Positions 1 through 12,074 of a stretch of DNA of 64,000 bases are shown in pieces (within the stretch, counting starts at the first letter, position 1; the number at the start of each line of letters is the position of its first letter). The DNA lies in the NCBI GenBank assembly GCA_029962745.1, contig CM057167.1, positions 20,882,679-20,946,678 of the forward strand. Direction: 5' to 3'. The position numbers and the translations under genes were made by a program. This stretch comes from Echinometra lucunter (Eukaryota; Echinodermata; Echinoidea; Camarodonta; Echinometridae). The notes under the pieces were generated by a model, which worked only from the letters and a program-made list of their open reading frames with translations, had not been told where the DNA came from and searched no databases.

Positions 1-1584
1 GCAGTGCTAGCAATGTTTCCACTCTGGAAGGCCACTCGCAGGTAGGTGGAGTTCAAGGAACGCCAGCACTCTCTGGCAAAAGTCATCCTTGAGTTTTGCT
101 GCTTGACTGACATCTTCTCCTTTGGCAAACATTCCTCATCACCAGACAACTTTTGCAAGGAAGCTGGATGATCAGATCCGCTCCCATAACCATATGATGA
201 AGATGATGTTGGTGAAAGTGATGAGGAACTGCTTGATCTGTCTGAAGGACTCCTGCTAACAATGCATCCAGTTCCATTTGGAGGTCTGAGATCATGATTT
301 TTACATGGTGTGCTATGTCCATCTTTCCTGCAGAACTGATCATCAATAAGACCCCTGTTTTGCTGAGAGTCAATCCTACAGCCTTCTAGTCTGGCTGATG
401 GTGCTGAAAGTGCATGAAGTCTTTGATTATCATTCAATAGTTTCAGACATAACTGTTCTAGTCTAGAACTCCTCCCTAGATTGGAGTCTAACTTCTTGGC
501 AAGAGCCTGCACAAGATCAGAATCTGATGACGTCTGCCATGATCCCTCAGAGCTAGAATCTGTAGCAAGAGCAGCATCCAGAGCCAATTCCAATCGATTC
601 AGTCTCTCCCCCATCATCTGATTCTGCTCTGTCAGAGTCAGCTTATCTTCCAACAACTGCTCGATCACAGAATGCAGCTGCCTGACCTCTGCATCTTGAG
701 AAACATGAGAAGGGTCCATTGCACCCCTACGAGCATTCTGCACACTGGCAGATCTCTGTGTACTTTGTCTGTACCTTACACCTGCAGAACTTAAATCTGG
801 TGAGAGTCTTTGACGCTCTACACCTGGCACATCAGAACCGTTGGGATTAGATGACCCCTGTGCAAGTTGTTCTGTATCCTTGTGTCTATGAGGAATGTCG
901 GCACTCCACTGCACATGGTTATCAGTGGTCCTATTATGGCCAGTATTTCCCATTGCACTTCCTGCATTAGCTAAAATTCCTGGATGCTGAATATGTTCAC
1001 CTTTACAGTTCCTAGACATGTCCATTCGCTGATGATAGTCATCCGCCATTTCTGGAGTCCTCCTTGGTGAATTGGGTCTCAATCGATGAGTAATGTCTCT
1101 TCCGTTGCTAACATTTGGCAAAGGTTCCTTATAGGTGGGACTAATATCTCTACTGAAATAACCTGGAACAGAATGATGGCTGTGGAGCATTGGCTTTGCT
1201 GACTGCCCGTTCGTTTCATACGTTAAACCATTTCCAGAAGACTCCAAAAACTCAAAGTGGCCATCTCTGTGGAGTGGAACAGCGGGATATTGCCTGATGG
1301 AACTGCCAGCAGAGTGTTGCCTCGGCAATGGAGGACTCCATCGTCTGTCTTGTTTAATATCCCTTGGGAAATTAGCACCCACAAAATGCTGGATGGGGGT
1401 CTGCCCCCTACTGTCTCTATGCGTCTCTGGGTTCGAACCACGGCGTGGGGATCTCACGCTGTCTTCCACATGGAGATGGGGACTTCTCCAGTGAGCATTA
1501 CTTGGTTGGGTTGATGGTGGAGACACTCGGCCAACTTTGTCCAACTGCTGAGCAGAGTAGTATCTGAGAATATCTCCCTCTCTC
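1..1584 (-). CDS. Gene 1 large exon, running off the left edge
   Basis: The acceptor is GTTCTGCAG before 1584. From there one frame stays open for 528 codons to base 1, far longer than expected by chance at this composition. The translation is rich in Ser, Arg, Pro, His and Gln. It contains heptad-like segments around 700-560 (RQLHSVIEQLLEDKLTLTEQ onward) and 515-410 (LVQALAKKLD, LEQLCLKLLNDNQRLHAL), and a Ser cluster near 190-260. The last visible segment, with FARECWRSLNSTYLRVAFQ, is less disordered in character and may begin another domain. Opposite-strand ORFs inside this exon are shadows. Confidence 0.85.
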
Positions 1585-4500
1585 CTGCAGAACAGAACAA
1601 ATGGGGTCTGAATTAAAGGGATCTGGTAACTTTGTGAATTGAATTTGATGTCTGTGTTGTAAAAAGATGTTAAAAAGGATGAATAAACAGCCAGGAATAT
1701 AAAGGTTTTGAAATATAAGATGCTATTATCAAGATATCTATCACTGAATTTTACCACGTGCAAAACCAACCTGGGTATGCCATCGTCTAACACTGCATTA
1801 TATGGGGTAAAAAAGGTCTGGCATTTCCGATTTATGTGTTTTCACATCAGCATCTAAACATGTGATAATCTTCCTCTTTTTTATTTTTCATTCACAGATT
1901 TTCTGGAGTAGTGCCCCCAACCTGGGTAAGAATCTAGTATCTTCCTGACAATAAATGTTATTTTTAGAAAGCTTATCAAAAGGCGCGTCCATCGGTTTTT
2001 ATCGGCATTGATCTGATCCCCTGTTGTTTTTTCTATGCAGAAACACACGGATTAGAAGGGATTAGTGGAACAAAAGACACTGAGCAAGAATGCCGCTCTA
2101 GGCTGCAGTCAAATTGTGCTCTGACTTGTGATAAGAAGCCTTACCTGATGGCCATGGCCATGGGATGTTGCAGGGGTGCCTTTGACAGCTTCCTCTGGAG
2201 GTTGTTCCATTCCTCCTCCTCATCGTTGATGAACGGAGAATCATCACTCTCGCTGGGTACTCGCGGCTCCCTCCAAGCAGCTTCAACTGGACTGTGAGCA
2301 CGATGCGCTGATGGAAGTGAGGAACTCCGGCAGACAGCTGCATTATGGCAAACAGAAGTTATTACACCACTCTCACTCTTCAAAATTACATTCAAAATAA
2401 TGTGACATGAGAAACATTCATTGTAAAGGACCATTCCAAACAAGCAAACAAACAAACAAATACAAAAAACAAGCAGCTCCTATCCACTCGGAGGCTCTTG
2501 TAATAGGTTTAACACTATTGCAATGCTTGCTATTGTTTTTATTTTTGTTTTTAAGTTTTTGTTAAGATAATTCTTGAGCATTGTAGTTTGGTACTACATG
2601 TATATCAGAAAGAGTGCATCAGGAAAACTGCTTTAAATCAAATGCTTGTCCCTAGCTTTATTTTGCCTTACATAAAAGGTATGTGTAAGGTGCTAGATTG
2701 GTTAGTTTTCGGTGTGGGATTTATTTTGGGATTGCTGTTTGCCTGTTGGGATCAGGGTTGGGGTAAGGTTTAGGTTTGTCTCAGGGTCGGGTGTTAAAGT
2801 TAGGAATTTAATCAGTATCAGGAAAGTGACAGCAGGGCTATTTTTGGCTTTAATAAGAATGTGTGGTACATTTGTAAACAAACTATACATGTATAGCAGA
2901 ATTTGCCCTTACTCGTAGGGAAAAGGTTACTAGTTGCATATTTATATGTCACATAATAGTCCAAAGCCTAGGGAAGAAGGATGAGTTAGTAGAACTAGCA
3001 GTGAGAGCCCAAGGAAAATATGAATTGTTAGAAGTCTGTAATCACTTAGAATAGGAATGGAAAAGGCGACTAGTGCAAGGTTTTGGTAGATCTGTTGTCG
3101 ACCCAACTCCCAGAATTAATGCGCTAGAGTGACTGTCGCCACTGAACCTAATGAGGGCGCAAGGATTGCAAAATGCAAGACTTTACCATTAATGAGAATT
3201 ATTGTTGCATTGGGGAAGCGTTTTCACCTTCTAATAGTAGGAGACAGAAAAAAAATTGAAAGTCTCATCATATCACATTTTGGATCTGGATTTGTTTCTC
3301 TAAAACTACAGATGACCTTCAAATTCACTTCCAAAGTAAACAGTATTCAAAGACATAAAATACCTTCAGAATGTTGAGAGAGATATGATTCTTTTCACAT
3401 CATTTTATATTTTACAAAATGTTCTTTGTGTAGTAATAATAAGTTAATATCTACCTTAGATGTCCAGTGATATTCCTACTTGATTTCATTGAGCTTTTCA
3501 TCTATAATTATCTATATCTATGAAACTACAATCTTATAGGGATGTGACCCATCTTTAGTATCACACAATAGAAATGATCCCCCCCCAAAAAAAAACTCAG
3601 CTGATTTGTTTCTTAAAGTACAGGGTAATTTATGGATAATACCTACACGTAGCCATACAATTTCTAATGCAAGTGCAAGTACATGTTATAACTAGGGTAC
3701 ATGTACTGTGCATGTCTGTAGACTACTAAAACTTACTTATCTGTGATGTAACTTTTGTGCCAGGATTCTGATTTCAAAACAGAACACATTCCTGCTTACC
3801 TTTGTGACCAGTCTCCGGTGCCAGGAGTTTGATGATGGTTTTGTGCCCGGATGCCTCTGCCCCTTGCTGGGCTGTCTTGCCAGTGTTATTCAGGAAGTGC
3901 TTGTTGGCTCCATAGTCTATCAGCAGCTTACACAGCGAAGCGGAACCACGATAAGCTGCAAGGTGCAGCGCAGTGTCTCCGTTCTGGCTCTGGGCATTGA
4001 CATCGGCTCCCCTGCAGGAAAAGGAAAGGATTGGCGACACTCGGTCATTAGTACATCCAAAGGCATTCAATGTGGGTCATGTCACAACAGCCTGTCATGC
4101 ATTTGTGCAGGAATGAACAAAAATGCCTATTAGTATTGGTAAAGGAAATAGGGAACGACTTAGGAAATGGAAATTTAGAAGAGTATTCTACTGAATTTTA
4201 CAAAATTCTACTGACGAAAGGATGAAGTAATGCCCAGCTCCCCAGGGAGATCTTGCCCTGAGGGTAAACACATATAAATATGAAAACTTTCTTTCTTTAA
4301 TTTGTTCTTGCATCACTTCATGATCATCTAAAACAGATTGTTTCCATTGACAATCCAAGAATCTCTTGCAAGGAGAGGGCGGGGGGAGCTCCAAACTTGC
4401 AAAATCTATGACAAGCAAAAAAGTAAGAACAAAACAAAAGCATTTTTATATTCCCCTTTCTTCAAAAAATTCGGAAAAAAGCAGGGAACAAGTAAGCCAA

Positions 4501-6924
4501 AAATGGAAAATATCATATTCTTTAATTGCATTTTGGTCCAATACTGTTGCCTGGATTTCTAGATAAGCCACTTATTGGATTCCCAACTTGTTTCCTGGTT
4601 TGCCCATTCCATAAATAGGCTCAAAGTGAACTCTTGATGCACTTATCTGTTTACTCAATCTAAATTCCTTTCCAATTATATCAAACACATCCTAACAATC
4701 TATTAGTTATGAATAAGAGTAGTTAAGAATAAAAACGTATCATCCATAACCGTGGGAAATATTTTTTTTTATCAACTGCATTTGTTTTGGTGTTTTGTTT
4801 CACAGTATATGCTTTCAGGAACCAATCCAGTCAGGATGTGGTAAAAGCAGTTCCTGGTTGGAAAAAAGAGTTTCCCCCGTAAATTATATATTTCATTAAT
4901 TTCATGTGATGGAGACCCTACTCTGTAGGAGAGAAAACAATAGTAGATGCAAACAGAGTAAAAATAGTACTACTTTCTGGTAAAACACTTACACGCTCGC
5001 ACCAACTGTGATGCTCAAGGCAATGGAAATAATATCACCCTGGATTTTCACCCTGGATTTTCAGCCAGGATCTTTGAGGACAGTCACATTCAGGTAGCTT
5101 TAAGGTGCGTTCAGATATGATGCGACTTTGTGCCACCACATTTTTTTTTGTACAAGCCTAGAGGGATTGAGGCGACAAAAAAATGTCGCTGAGGGAGGAC
5201 ACATTTTGGTTTGCTGCCTGGCTGCAAGAAAAGTGCACCAATCAAATTCCAGAAAAGTGAGCGCAAAAAATGTTGTCATGGCATTGTTCGTGCAAATTTT
5301 GACAAAGTTCTCTCTTATTTGAGAGTTGACGCGTTAATGCGCGTTCATAAGCATATGTGGCATCATAATGTCACGCCATATCTGAACACAAAAAATGTGG
5401 CGGCACAATGTGGTGGCACAAAGTCGCATCATATCTGAACGCACCTTAACGCAATGGAGTGGCAAAAAAAAGAGAAAAACATGTCTAGAGTACCACCAAT
5501 ACAGACAATATGCATTTTGCATTCTTTATGTGTCTTTTTGCACCAAGCTCCCTTTAGGAATTGTTTTTACTTGTACAAGCTACCCATTTACAAGATCTGA
5601 GTCAAGATGGCACTGATTAATTGACCAGTTTGGGTCCCACAGTCAAATCTTGCATTCCATGTAAGTGCTGTTATCCTCTTTAACCCATAGAAGTACAGAG
5701 CTTTCTTGAGGTCAAAATAAATCATTTTCAACCCTCAAATTGGCAACAATTAAATCAAAACATGAACCAAAATGAATTTAAGTGTAAAATTTAATAAAAA
5801 ATTGCCAATCTGAACGTGGAAAGATGGATTATATAAAATTCACTGCGTTGCCAATTTAGAGAGTTTAATTATTAGTTGCAATTGAATTGCTTTGATTCAA
5901 GAACACCACACTCTACTGTGTTGAAAATGGACTCAAATTTTTCAGTGAATTTTTCTCTTTCTGCTCATGTTTAACATGTAATGCCCAGCATTCTGGACCA
6001 ACAGAAACTGCAAAAGCACCTCCTAAAGGAGACACTGTACCTCTATGGATTAATGGGATAGCATACATTCATGGAGACTTTATCCATTCATTATCTCATT
6101 AAAGACTAGGACGCATGTGTCCAGTGGAACTGACCACTGTCTAGTCTTGAATCCTAGATTCTGGGGATCTAGAAATCATTGTATAGTTTTTAGTCTTACA
6201 CATCCAAAAATTAACCCTCTCCCCATGGAGGTTATGGCCCGTGGTTGAGAAAAAGGGGCAACAGGGGAGAAAAGAATGCTCAAACAATGGATTTACAATA
6301 TATTAAAAATGCTTAATTAAAAAGTTCTGTGATTCAAGAAAAATTAGTGTTCCTGTGCTTGTGCCAGGTGCACAATAATACCTGAAAAAAAAAACCTGGC
6401 ATCTTACCGAGCTAGAAGTATTTTGGCTGTTGAAAGATGTTTTCTGTCTACTGCAGCCAGGAGAGGGGTCATTCTCCATTTGACCGGAATCTCTTTATCT
6501 GCTCCACTGTCCAGTAGCAGAGTCACTATCTCGTCATGTCCACTAAAGAATAAGAAGAATAACAAACCTTTTCAGGCCTCGTTCACATACACAGAAAATG
6601 CTCTAAAAAAGAACTCCACAGCAAGAGAAAATATCATCTAATGTGTTGAAGAGTATGAAAAAGGGATTAAAACGACAGAAAATAGAGACATTTTAACAAC
6701 TTCTGAATATCATTACTACTAATGTACTATTCTCATTACAACGCTCAATTTCAACTATCATGTACGAATGACCTTTGACCTTTGACCTACCCATTTGCAG
6801 CCCAGAAGAGTGGTGTCCCCTTCTTCTCACTGTCCCGACAGTTGATATCAGTCCGTCCTGCACAAAGAATTTGATAGACCTGGGCCAGGTTACCAGTCTT
6901 AGCTGCCTCTATTAAGGTTACCAT
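1..6924 (-). CDS. Gene 1: ankyrin-repeat, coiled-coil protein (5 coding exons, 3' end beyond window)
   Basis: The spliced coding sequence is the join, on the minus strand, of 6791-6924, 6408-6542, 3800-4011, 2145-2337 and 1-1584. Every intron is GT-AG and every junction keeps frame, giving 752 codons before the edge. Residues about 1-160 are four to five ankyrin repeats: motifs such as TPLFWAANGGHDEIVTLLL, TPLLAAV, TALHLAAYRG and GADVNAQ are visible. After these come an acidic linker (DEEEEWNN), a long polar region, two likely coiled coils (about residues 520-565 and 580-616) and a Ser-rich run (about 665-690). Ankyrin repeats bind protein partners, so a scaffold or adaptor role is likely. 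I cannot name the orthologue, and a further C-terminal domain may lie left of the window. The start ATG at 6924 sits in CACCATGG, a strong Kozak match, with an in-frame TGA 12 bases upstream. Confidence 0.85.
2145..2337 (-). CDS. Gene 1 linker exon
   Basis: This is a 193-bp exon, with acceptor CCATAATGCAG before 2337 and donor ATCAG|GTAAGGC at 2145/2144. It encodes a polar segment with an acidic patch (SESDDSPFINDEEEEWNN) and then a basic one (LQRKLSKAPLQ). The frame agrees with both neighbours. No domain is recognised. Confidence 0.82.
2338..3799. other. Gene 1 intron, no feature seen
   Basis: AT-rich intron with a short CAAA run near 2445-2460 and a GGGT-rich patch near 2745-2800. No exon or clear repeat was found. 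The shorter intron at 1585-2144 likewise shows nothing. Confidence 0.6.
3800..4011 (-). CDS. Gene 1 ankyrin exon
   Basis: This is a 212-bp exon, with acceptor TTTTCCTGCAG before 4011 and donor AAAG|GTAAGC at 3800/3799. It encodes GADVNAQSQNGDTALHLAAY, LCKLLIDYGANKHFL and GHKTIIKLL, which are one complete ankyrin repeat and most of a final one. Confidence 0.92.
5100..5449. mobile_element. TTAA-bounded MITE, GGTGCGTTCAG ends
   Basis: Perfect terminal inverted repeats of about 38 bp begin GGTGCGTTCAGATATGATGC on each side and are flanked by TTAA at 5100-5103 and 5446-5449. The element is 350 bp with no coding capacity for a transposase. TTAA duplication is the hallmark of piggyBac-type transposition, so it is probably a non-autonomous piggyBac-like element. 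Near-perfect ends suggest recent activity. Confidence 0.8.
5680..6053. mobile_element. TTAA-bounded MITE, CCCATAG family, copy 1
   Basis: It starts TTAACCCATAGAAGTACAG and ends with the inverted CTGTACCTCTATGGATTAA. Internal AAATTGGCAAC and GTTGCCAATTT motifs are present. A diverged copy is at 51546-51968, and the end of a possible third is at 12815. Confidence 0.65.
6408..6542 (-). CDS. Gene 1 ankyrin exon
   Basis: This is a 135-bp exon, with acceptor TTCTTTAG before 6542 and donor CTCG|GTAAGAT at 6408/6407. It encodes the second ankyrin repeat and the start of the third, with GHDEIVTLLLDSGADKEI and RMTPLLAAVDRKHLS. Both ends are in phase 2, so it could be skipped without a frameshift. Confidence 0.88.
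6769..6790 (+). promoter_or_regulatory. Triple TGACCTTTGACC-type motif beside an exon
   Basis: Three direct TGACC(T) half-sites spaced by one base lie immediately next to the donor of gene 1's first coding exon. Such DR1 spacing is the usual site for HNF4/RXR/COUP-TF nuclear receptors. The same core occurs in the dispersed repeat near 23.95 kb, so this may be a repeat remnant. Confidence 0.25.
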
Positions 6925-7001
6925 GGTGACCAGCTGTCATGGGTGATGAACACAATGTCACTCACTTCATCCAATCCATCGGTGATGTCATAATCTTCAT
7001 T
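6791..7001 (-). CDS. Gene 1 exon with 5' UTR and start codon (coding 6791-6924)
   Basis: The acceptor is a pyrimidine tract ending CTCTTACAG just above 7001. The donor is GG|GTAGG at 6791/6790. The ATG at 6924 opens MVTLIEAAKTGN, the first ankyrin helix pair, and the exon ends in phase 2 inside FWAANG. Bases 6925-7001 are 5' UTR. A 12-codon upstream ORF starts at 7000 and ends near 6962. A different frame of the UTR reads acidic peptide up to a stop at the start codon; I treat it as non-coding because it cannot join the ankyrin frame. Confidence 0.85.
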
Positions 7002-7658
7002 CTGTAAGAGAAAAAAAAAGTCATCATTTAGTTGCTGAGATATTGATTTCACTAAAGTAGGATGGGGGGTTGGGTGTCCGGACACGTAACAAAAATGAAG
7101 CCTTCTTTTTTGTCTTTGGATTAAACAAAAACTATGCATTGATTTGTGCTAATCATCATCAATATTTGTTCGCTATAATATTGTCTAACAGTTTGTGCTA
7201 AAACATTTAAGAGATTTGCTTGTGAACTTTTTCAATTGGCTGTTTAAAATCGACTGTCCGGATATACAACCTGTTCGGACATCCAACAACTGGGTATATT
7301 AAACTTTCACCTCCAGCAAAACATGCTCTTCAGTAAAACTGTATATTCTTTACCAAACCTCTGTTTGACTTTATTTAGTACAAATTTTGGAAAATAGCTA
7401 ATATGCCTCATAAATGTGTTAAACTCCAATGTCAACCGCAGTATGTACAGAGATAATTGTGATGGCCGATGCTTGTCAGAAAATTTTCAGACTTTCACCC
7501 CCCCACCCCCTCCCCCAAATCCTGGATCCACCACTGATCTAAACAACACAAGGACATTCTCATGGCTTGCTCAATAACCCAGCAAATATTATTTGCTTGC
7601 ACAGTGGTAAATATTCAAACCATGTGCCTTAAAAGGTACTATTGCACATTTCGTCCTT

Positions 7659-8291
7659 GTTTTCACGAAGTGACGGATACGAGGAAAATCGTAATTTTTC
7701 AGTTTTTAGTTTTTTTGCATTTTTGGATATCTTTCACTAACATCTTGAACTTCACAGAGTTTCAGACCGTAATAACGTCTAATTACGTAACTATGGCAAT
7801 GACGTCAACAAGAAAATACCTAGTAAAAGGATTTTCTGTTTTCACGAAGTGACGGCTTTCAGCCGTCCCATATGCTTTACGTGTGCGGCTGAGTTCCGTC
7901 ACTTCGTGAAAACACATAAAAGAGCGCGTCTTCGCTTTGAATACGTGATCGCGCAGAATTAGGTCAAATGCGCGCTCATCAAGTCCCATTTGTTTAACAC
8001 GCATGCGGATGAGATCCGTCACTTCGTGAAAACAAAATCACAGTGGAACCTTGAATTTTTGTTTTCATGAAATGATGGCATTGTTTACACCTCATTTTCT
8101 TTTAAAATATAAAAAGAATAAGCAAATGATTGATAATGAAAATTGTCCAGAATATGCCCTATACGAGGATATAAAATTTATTTACCCTTCATACATTAAA
8201 GAGGTTGAGATTGAGGTCTGAAACTTTGAAAGCGATTTACTCAAAACTAACTTTTTTAAAGTTGCGCGCTCATCCGTCACTTCGTGAAAAC
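7659..8291. mobile_element. Inverted-repeat element with repeated GTTTTCACGAAGTGACGG
   Basis: The 18-bp motif GTTTTCACGAAGTGACGG occurs at 7659-7676 and 7838-7855 in plus orientation and at 7896-7913, 8016-8033 and 8274-8291 inverted. A decayed copy is near 8061. The outer pair gives terminal inverted repeats. Inner pairs look like a second element of the same family inserted in the first. No transposase is present. Confidence 0.65.
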
Positions 8292-9290
8292 AGGGACGAT
8301 TATTTTGGAAGAGCTGACAAAGAATCTTTGATGGTGTTGGGATGCAAAATTAATGCGAGAAAAAAAGGGTAGTACATCTTTGACAGTAACGAGGCAATCA
8401 TACAATATTTGTCGAAACAAATTTTGACAATGGCAAGGCTGCCCTGGCAAGTAAAAGCAAGTATACAATTCCAACAAGTCAGAGAGCAATGCCCTAGAGC
8501 TTTGATTACTTCTTTCTTTGTAAAGTAGCTCATATCTTTGACAATTCCAAATTTTTGCTCTTTTTTTGTAAAGAAGCTCATATTTTTCGACAGTTCTCAA
8601 TTTTTCAGCAGAGTACATACATGAGTTCCATACAATTGAGAAGAACAAACATGTACTCTCACTCTTAGTCAGGTTTGTTTCTGTTTTTCTGTTTAATGAC
8701 ATTTCTGCCTAGTTATATTTAGTCATGTATTATTTAGTACTCCAAGATCTCCTATTTTAACCAAAGTGGTATCATACGCTCTGCTTCTTTGCTGGTCTCT
8801 GTTTTCATTTTCATTCTTGTACAGAGTTTCTTAAGTTAGATTTTTTATTTTATTTTAATTTCTATCTTACATCACTTTATTTTTCCTTCTTTTTTTTGTT
8901 ATCTTTATTATACAAAATTATGTTTGTTTAATTGATATTTTGAAAAAAATGAAAATACAATAAAATCTTTGAATCTGAAAGTCAGAAGTAAAAAAAATGT
9001 TGTATACAATAACCATTCAAAATATAATCATAATGAAAGGATTAGAAGTATTCTCCCAAGCTAACAATAAAATCTATTTCTAAACCAATACTACTGAATG
9101 AATTTTATCATATAATGGGAAAAACCCATCTTCCTAAATGTGGCTAGGTATTGCATGTCTTCGACTTGATTTCAGCAAATATAGTGTAAAACATATCCAT
9201 AATAAAAGTAGAAATTGTAGAAGTGAACTCCCATGCTACAAAAAAGAGGTTAAACCGATATCACTGAATAAAGTTCATCATTCATAGTGG

Positions 9291-9851
9291 TTAAAGTAAA
9301 AAGCTAACATTGTGGGAATTTAAAAATATTTCATTTTGCTACTTAACAATGGTATAAACACAAGAGTTATAGTTTAAAAATACCGGTCTGAAAGTTTCAA
9401 AGTATAATGTCGACGAAAAGTATTTTTAAATATTAAAAATGTAAACCAGTGCTTGAAGAAAATATAATGGTCAGTTGCACAGACTGGACATAAGGAGCGT
9501 GCATGTGCACAGAGCTCACCTGAACAGTGTACACCTGTCTGTGTGTGTATGCATATCATGTATAGTACGGTTGCATGTGTGTATGTATGTGTATGCATAT
9601 CATGTATAGTACAGGGAGAGAGGTGCAGCCAACGTTTTTTTTTTTAACTTGATGAAAATGCTCCTCTAGTTATTTGTCTCATGAGACCAAAACTAATAAA
9701 ATCGTTGTTTGCGTCTTATTAACAGTTTTTCATTTCAAATTATGGTTGGTTTCAGGGTTTCTGAGTACAAATACAAGTACTCATACACATGTTTCATCTT
9801 AGTTGGAGAATTTTTTAAATCAGCTACTCACAAAGTTAGCCATGCCTTTAA
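9291..9851. mobile_element. TTAA-bounded element, TTAAAGGCATTGGCTAAC family, copy 1
   Basis: TTAA bounds both ends. The sequence matches, in opposite orientation, the element at 59654-60107, sharing a segment with CTGAAAGTTTCAAAGTATAA and another with ACATGTTTCATCTTAGTTG-type sequence. This copy is about 100 bp longer, partly because of a TGTGTATG-rich insert near 9540-9610. Confidence 0.6.
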
Positions 9852-9906
9852 ACTTATTTTACGAAATATATTGTGAGGTATTGAATGTCTAGCCCTGTTT
9901 ATCATG

Positions 9907-10026
9907 ATAATAATGAAAGACTTCAGCAAATTATATCACCTTATATGGAATGCTTTTTTTGTTGCTTGGCAACAAAAAAGCAGTCCATATAAGGTGATAT
10001 AATTTGCTGAAGTCTTTCATTATTAT
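9907..10026. repeat. Near-perfect 58-bp hairpin
   Basis: Arms 9907-9965 and 9969-10026 pair with about one mismatch and one gap around a 3-base loop (GTTGC-TTG-GCAAC). Both arms contain TTTGCTGAAGTCTTTCATTA or its complement. It is either a very short foldback element or a hairpin RNA source; no coding content. Confidence 0.75.
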
Positions 10027-11442
10027 TTGTTGCCTTGGCAACAAAAGCACAGCATGCCATTGATGGAGCATTCCCAAAATAATTTTTTTTTGTAACAAAG
10101 AAACATTGAATCCTAGGAAATCATCAAAGTCACAATTTGCCTGAAGCTATGTCAATACCTTAAATGAATAGCATTGCTAGCAAAAAGCATGGAGACCAGC
10201 ACAGATCGACATACAAATAATCTTTGAATCGAGAAGCAAATGTCACAGATTTGCAACTACCACTTCCTCAATTTAGTCTCTGTTCAGACTAAGCGATGCA
10301 TCTCTGATCGATCGATCATACTATTTACTGATGTCTGGCAACATTAGTCATGTAACATCTGAAGAGGTTATATCACATTGAAGGTCATATGAAGGTCACG
10401 TTATGCAAATGAAACTTTGGGTGGACATGACCGGACTACAAGACCCATAGCTCAGTAACAAACTAGTATACTGTAAAGCAACTGAGTGCAATTTCTGCAC
10501 AAGTGATACCAAATTTGTACTCAATATTCATGACCTATCCCAGAGTTTATGTTGATTTATTGATAAGAACAAAATTAAAGAAATGATCATCATTTAAATT
10601 GGCAGGATATAATGACTGTTTTGTCATGATTTTAAGATTTGATGAAATATCATAGCATATAGTTATTTAAAAGTGATGTGGTTTCCATCCCCCATCAACT
10701 GAAATGCTTGTTTAGTAATCAATTCATGACTTCAAATTAACAAACCAATACTGAATAGATGGGTAGTAACACACAGCTTGAAGGAGAGGTTTCAACTTCT
10801 GACAACTAACTTTTGAGGGAAAAAGAAAACCGGACTCAAATCAAAATATTCAAATTTTATGTATGCTGCAAAAAAACATGGTTTCCAGTGACTATGTGAA
10901 AGCTTTTCACGGTACTGTCCCAAAATTACAAAACTATATACAAACTGCATCCTAACTATAAAAATATGATAACTCGTAAACAGATGAAAGCAACAATTGT
11001 CTCATATACACAAGAAAGCAAAAATTGTCTCATATACACATGAAAGCAACAATAGTTGCCAGGCCCCCGGGCCAGGCCAAACCATCAAAGAAAAGAGGCA
11101 CCCATAAATTTGAAACATTTACAACCTGGCCTATTTCTGCAGTGCAAAATGTTTTTGTATATTATGTCACACACTGATAAATTATGGTGCTTGTGTAAAG
11201 CAAACAAATCTGGTTATCTTCTCATTTACAAACATGAGGTACAAAGTACCAGAAAACTGAAATCGGAAACATTAGACAGTCTACATAAATATTTGGGCTC
11301 CATAGTGAACAAATATTACAAAACATGTAGTTTAGATGTGGTAATTGGTGCAGTTTATGAGGCAAAATGAGGAAGTTTGTATTACATGTGTAAGGGAGGA
11401 TTCCCTCCAAATAGGTAAGGTGTCTAGGAACTCTCCTTCGAT

Positions 11443-11784
11443 TTAAAGAGGCTCTGTCGTGGGTTTTCATGGGGAGTGAATCATAATTTGCTGACACCAG
11501 ACTTTGTGAAAAGCACTGGTAATACCTGTAGTAGAGCTACATTTCTGGAGCACAGCAAAACAAGGTGTCCCACCATAAACATTCTTCGGCCTGCTTCGGG
11601 CATTCTCGGGCCAGGGAAAGTGATATAATGACTTTGCCATATGGGGCAAAGGGTGGAATATACAGAGCATTACATATTAAAGGTCTGTTGGTCATAAAAC
11701 TCATAGTGATGGACAACACCTGTTACTGGGTAAGCACCCATGGTGTCAAATTCCCCATGAAAGCCCACGACTGAGCGTCTTTAA
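11443..11784. mobile_element. TTAA-bounded MITE, TCGTGGG family, full copy
   Basis: The ends are TTAAAGAGGCTCTGTCGTGG and its inverse ending CTTTAA. Inverted repeats of about 28 bp run through TTTCATGGGGA, for a total of 342 bp. A second copy in opposite orientation starts at 57886 and runs into the assembly gap. Confidence 0.75.
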
Positions 11785-11907
11785 CCCAAAGCAAAACTTT
11801 ACAGTGTCTCCCTTTAATGACACTTTTGCATAATCTTTTGATCAAGAAATAAGGAATCAAGGAATAACACTCAGTACAAGAACAAAAAATTAAATACATA
11901 AGAAAAT

Positions 11908-12074
11908 ACACTCTTAGAAAAGTTGGTTTAAAATCTTCAGGTTGGTTAAAATATGAACCTACCAACTGCTGGTTAACACAAATTTTTATGTAAAAAATAT
12001 GGGATACATATTCTTATAACCAACAGTTGGTTGGTTCATATTTTAACCAACCAAATTTTTTTTTCTGAGAGTGT
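11908..12074. mobile_element. ACACTCT-ended palindromic MITE
   Basis: The two ends are ACACTCTTAGAAAAGTTGG and a matching inverted end finishing CTGAGAGTGT. The arms contain repeated TTGGTT/AACCAA units around a short centre. Non-coding. Confidence 0.6.

Larger units (their letters stand above)
4012..6407. other. Gene 1 intron carrying two TTAA elements
   Basis: This holds the MITE-like elements at 5100-5449 and 5680-6053. The remaining sequence is featureless AT-rich intron. Confidence 0.6.

Noticed and set aside
8277..8702. 141-codon minus-strand ORF
   Set aside because: It includes the terminal repeat of the 7659-8291 element and an internal ~40-bp duplication; no splice context or domain.
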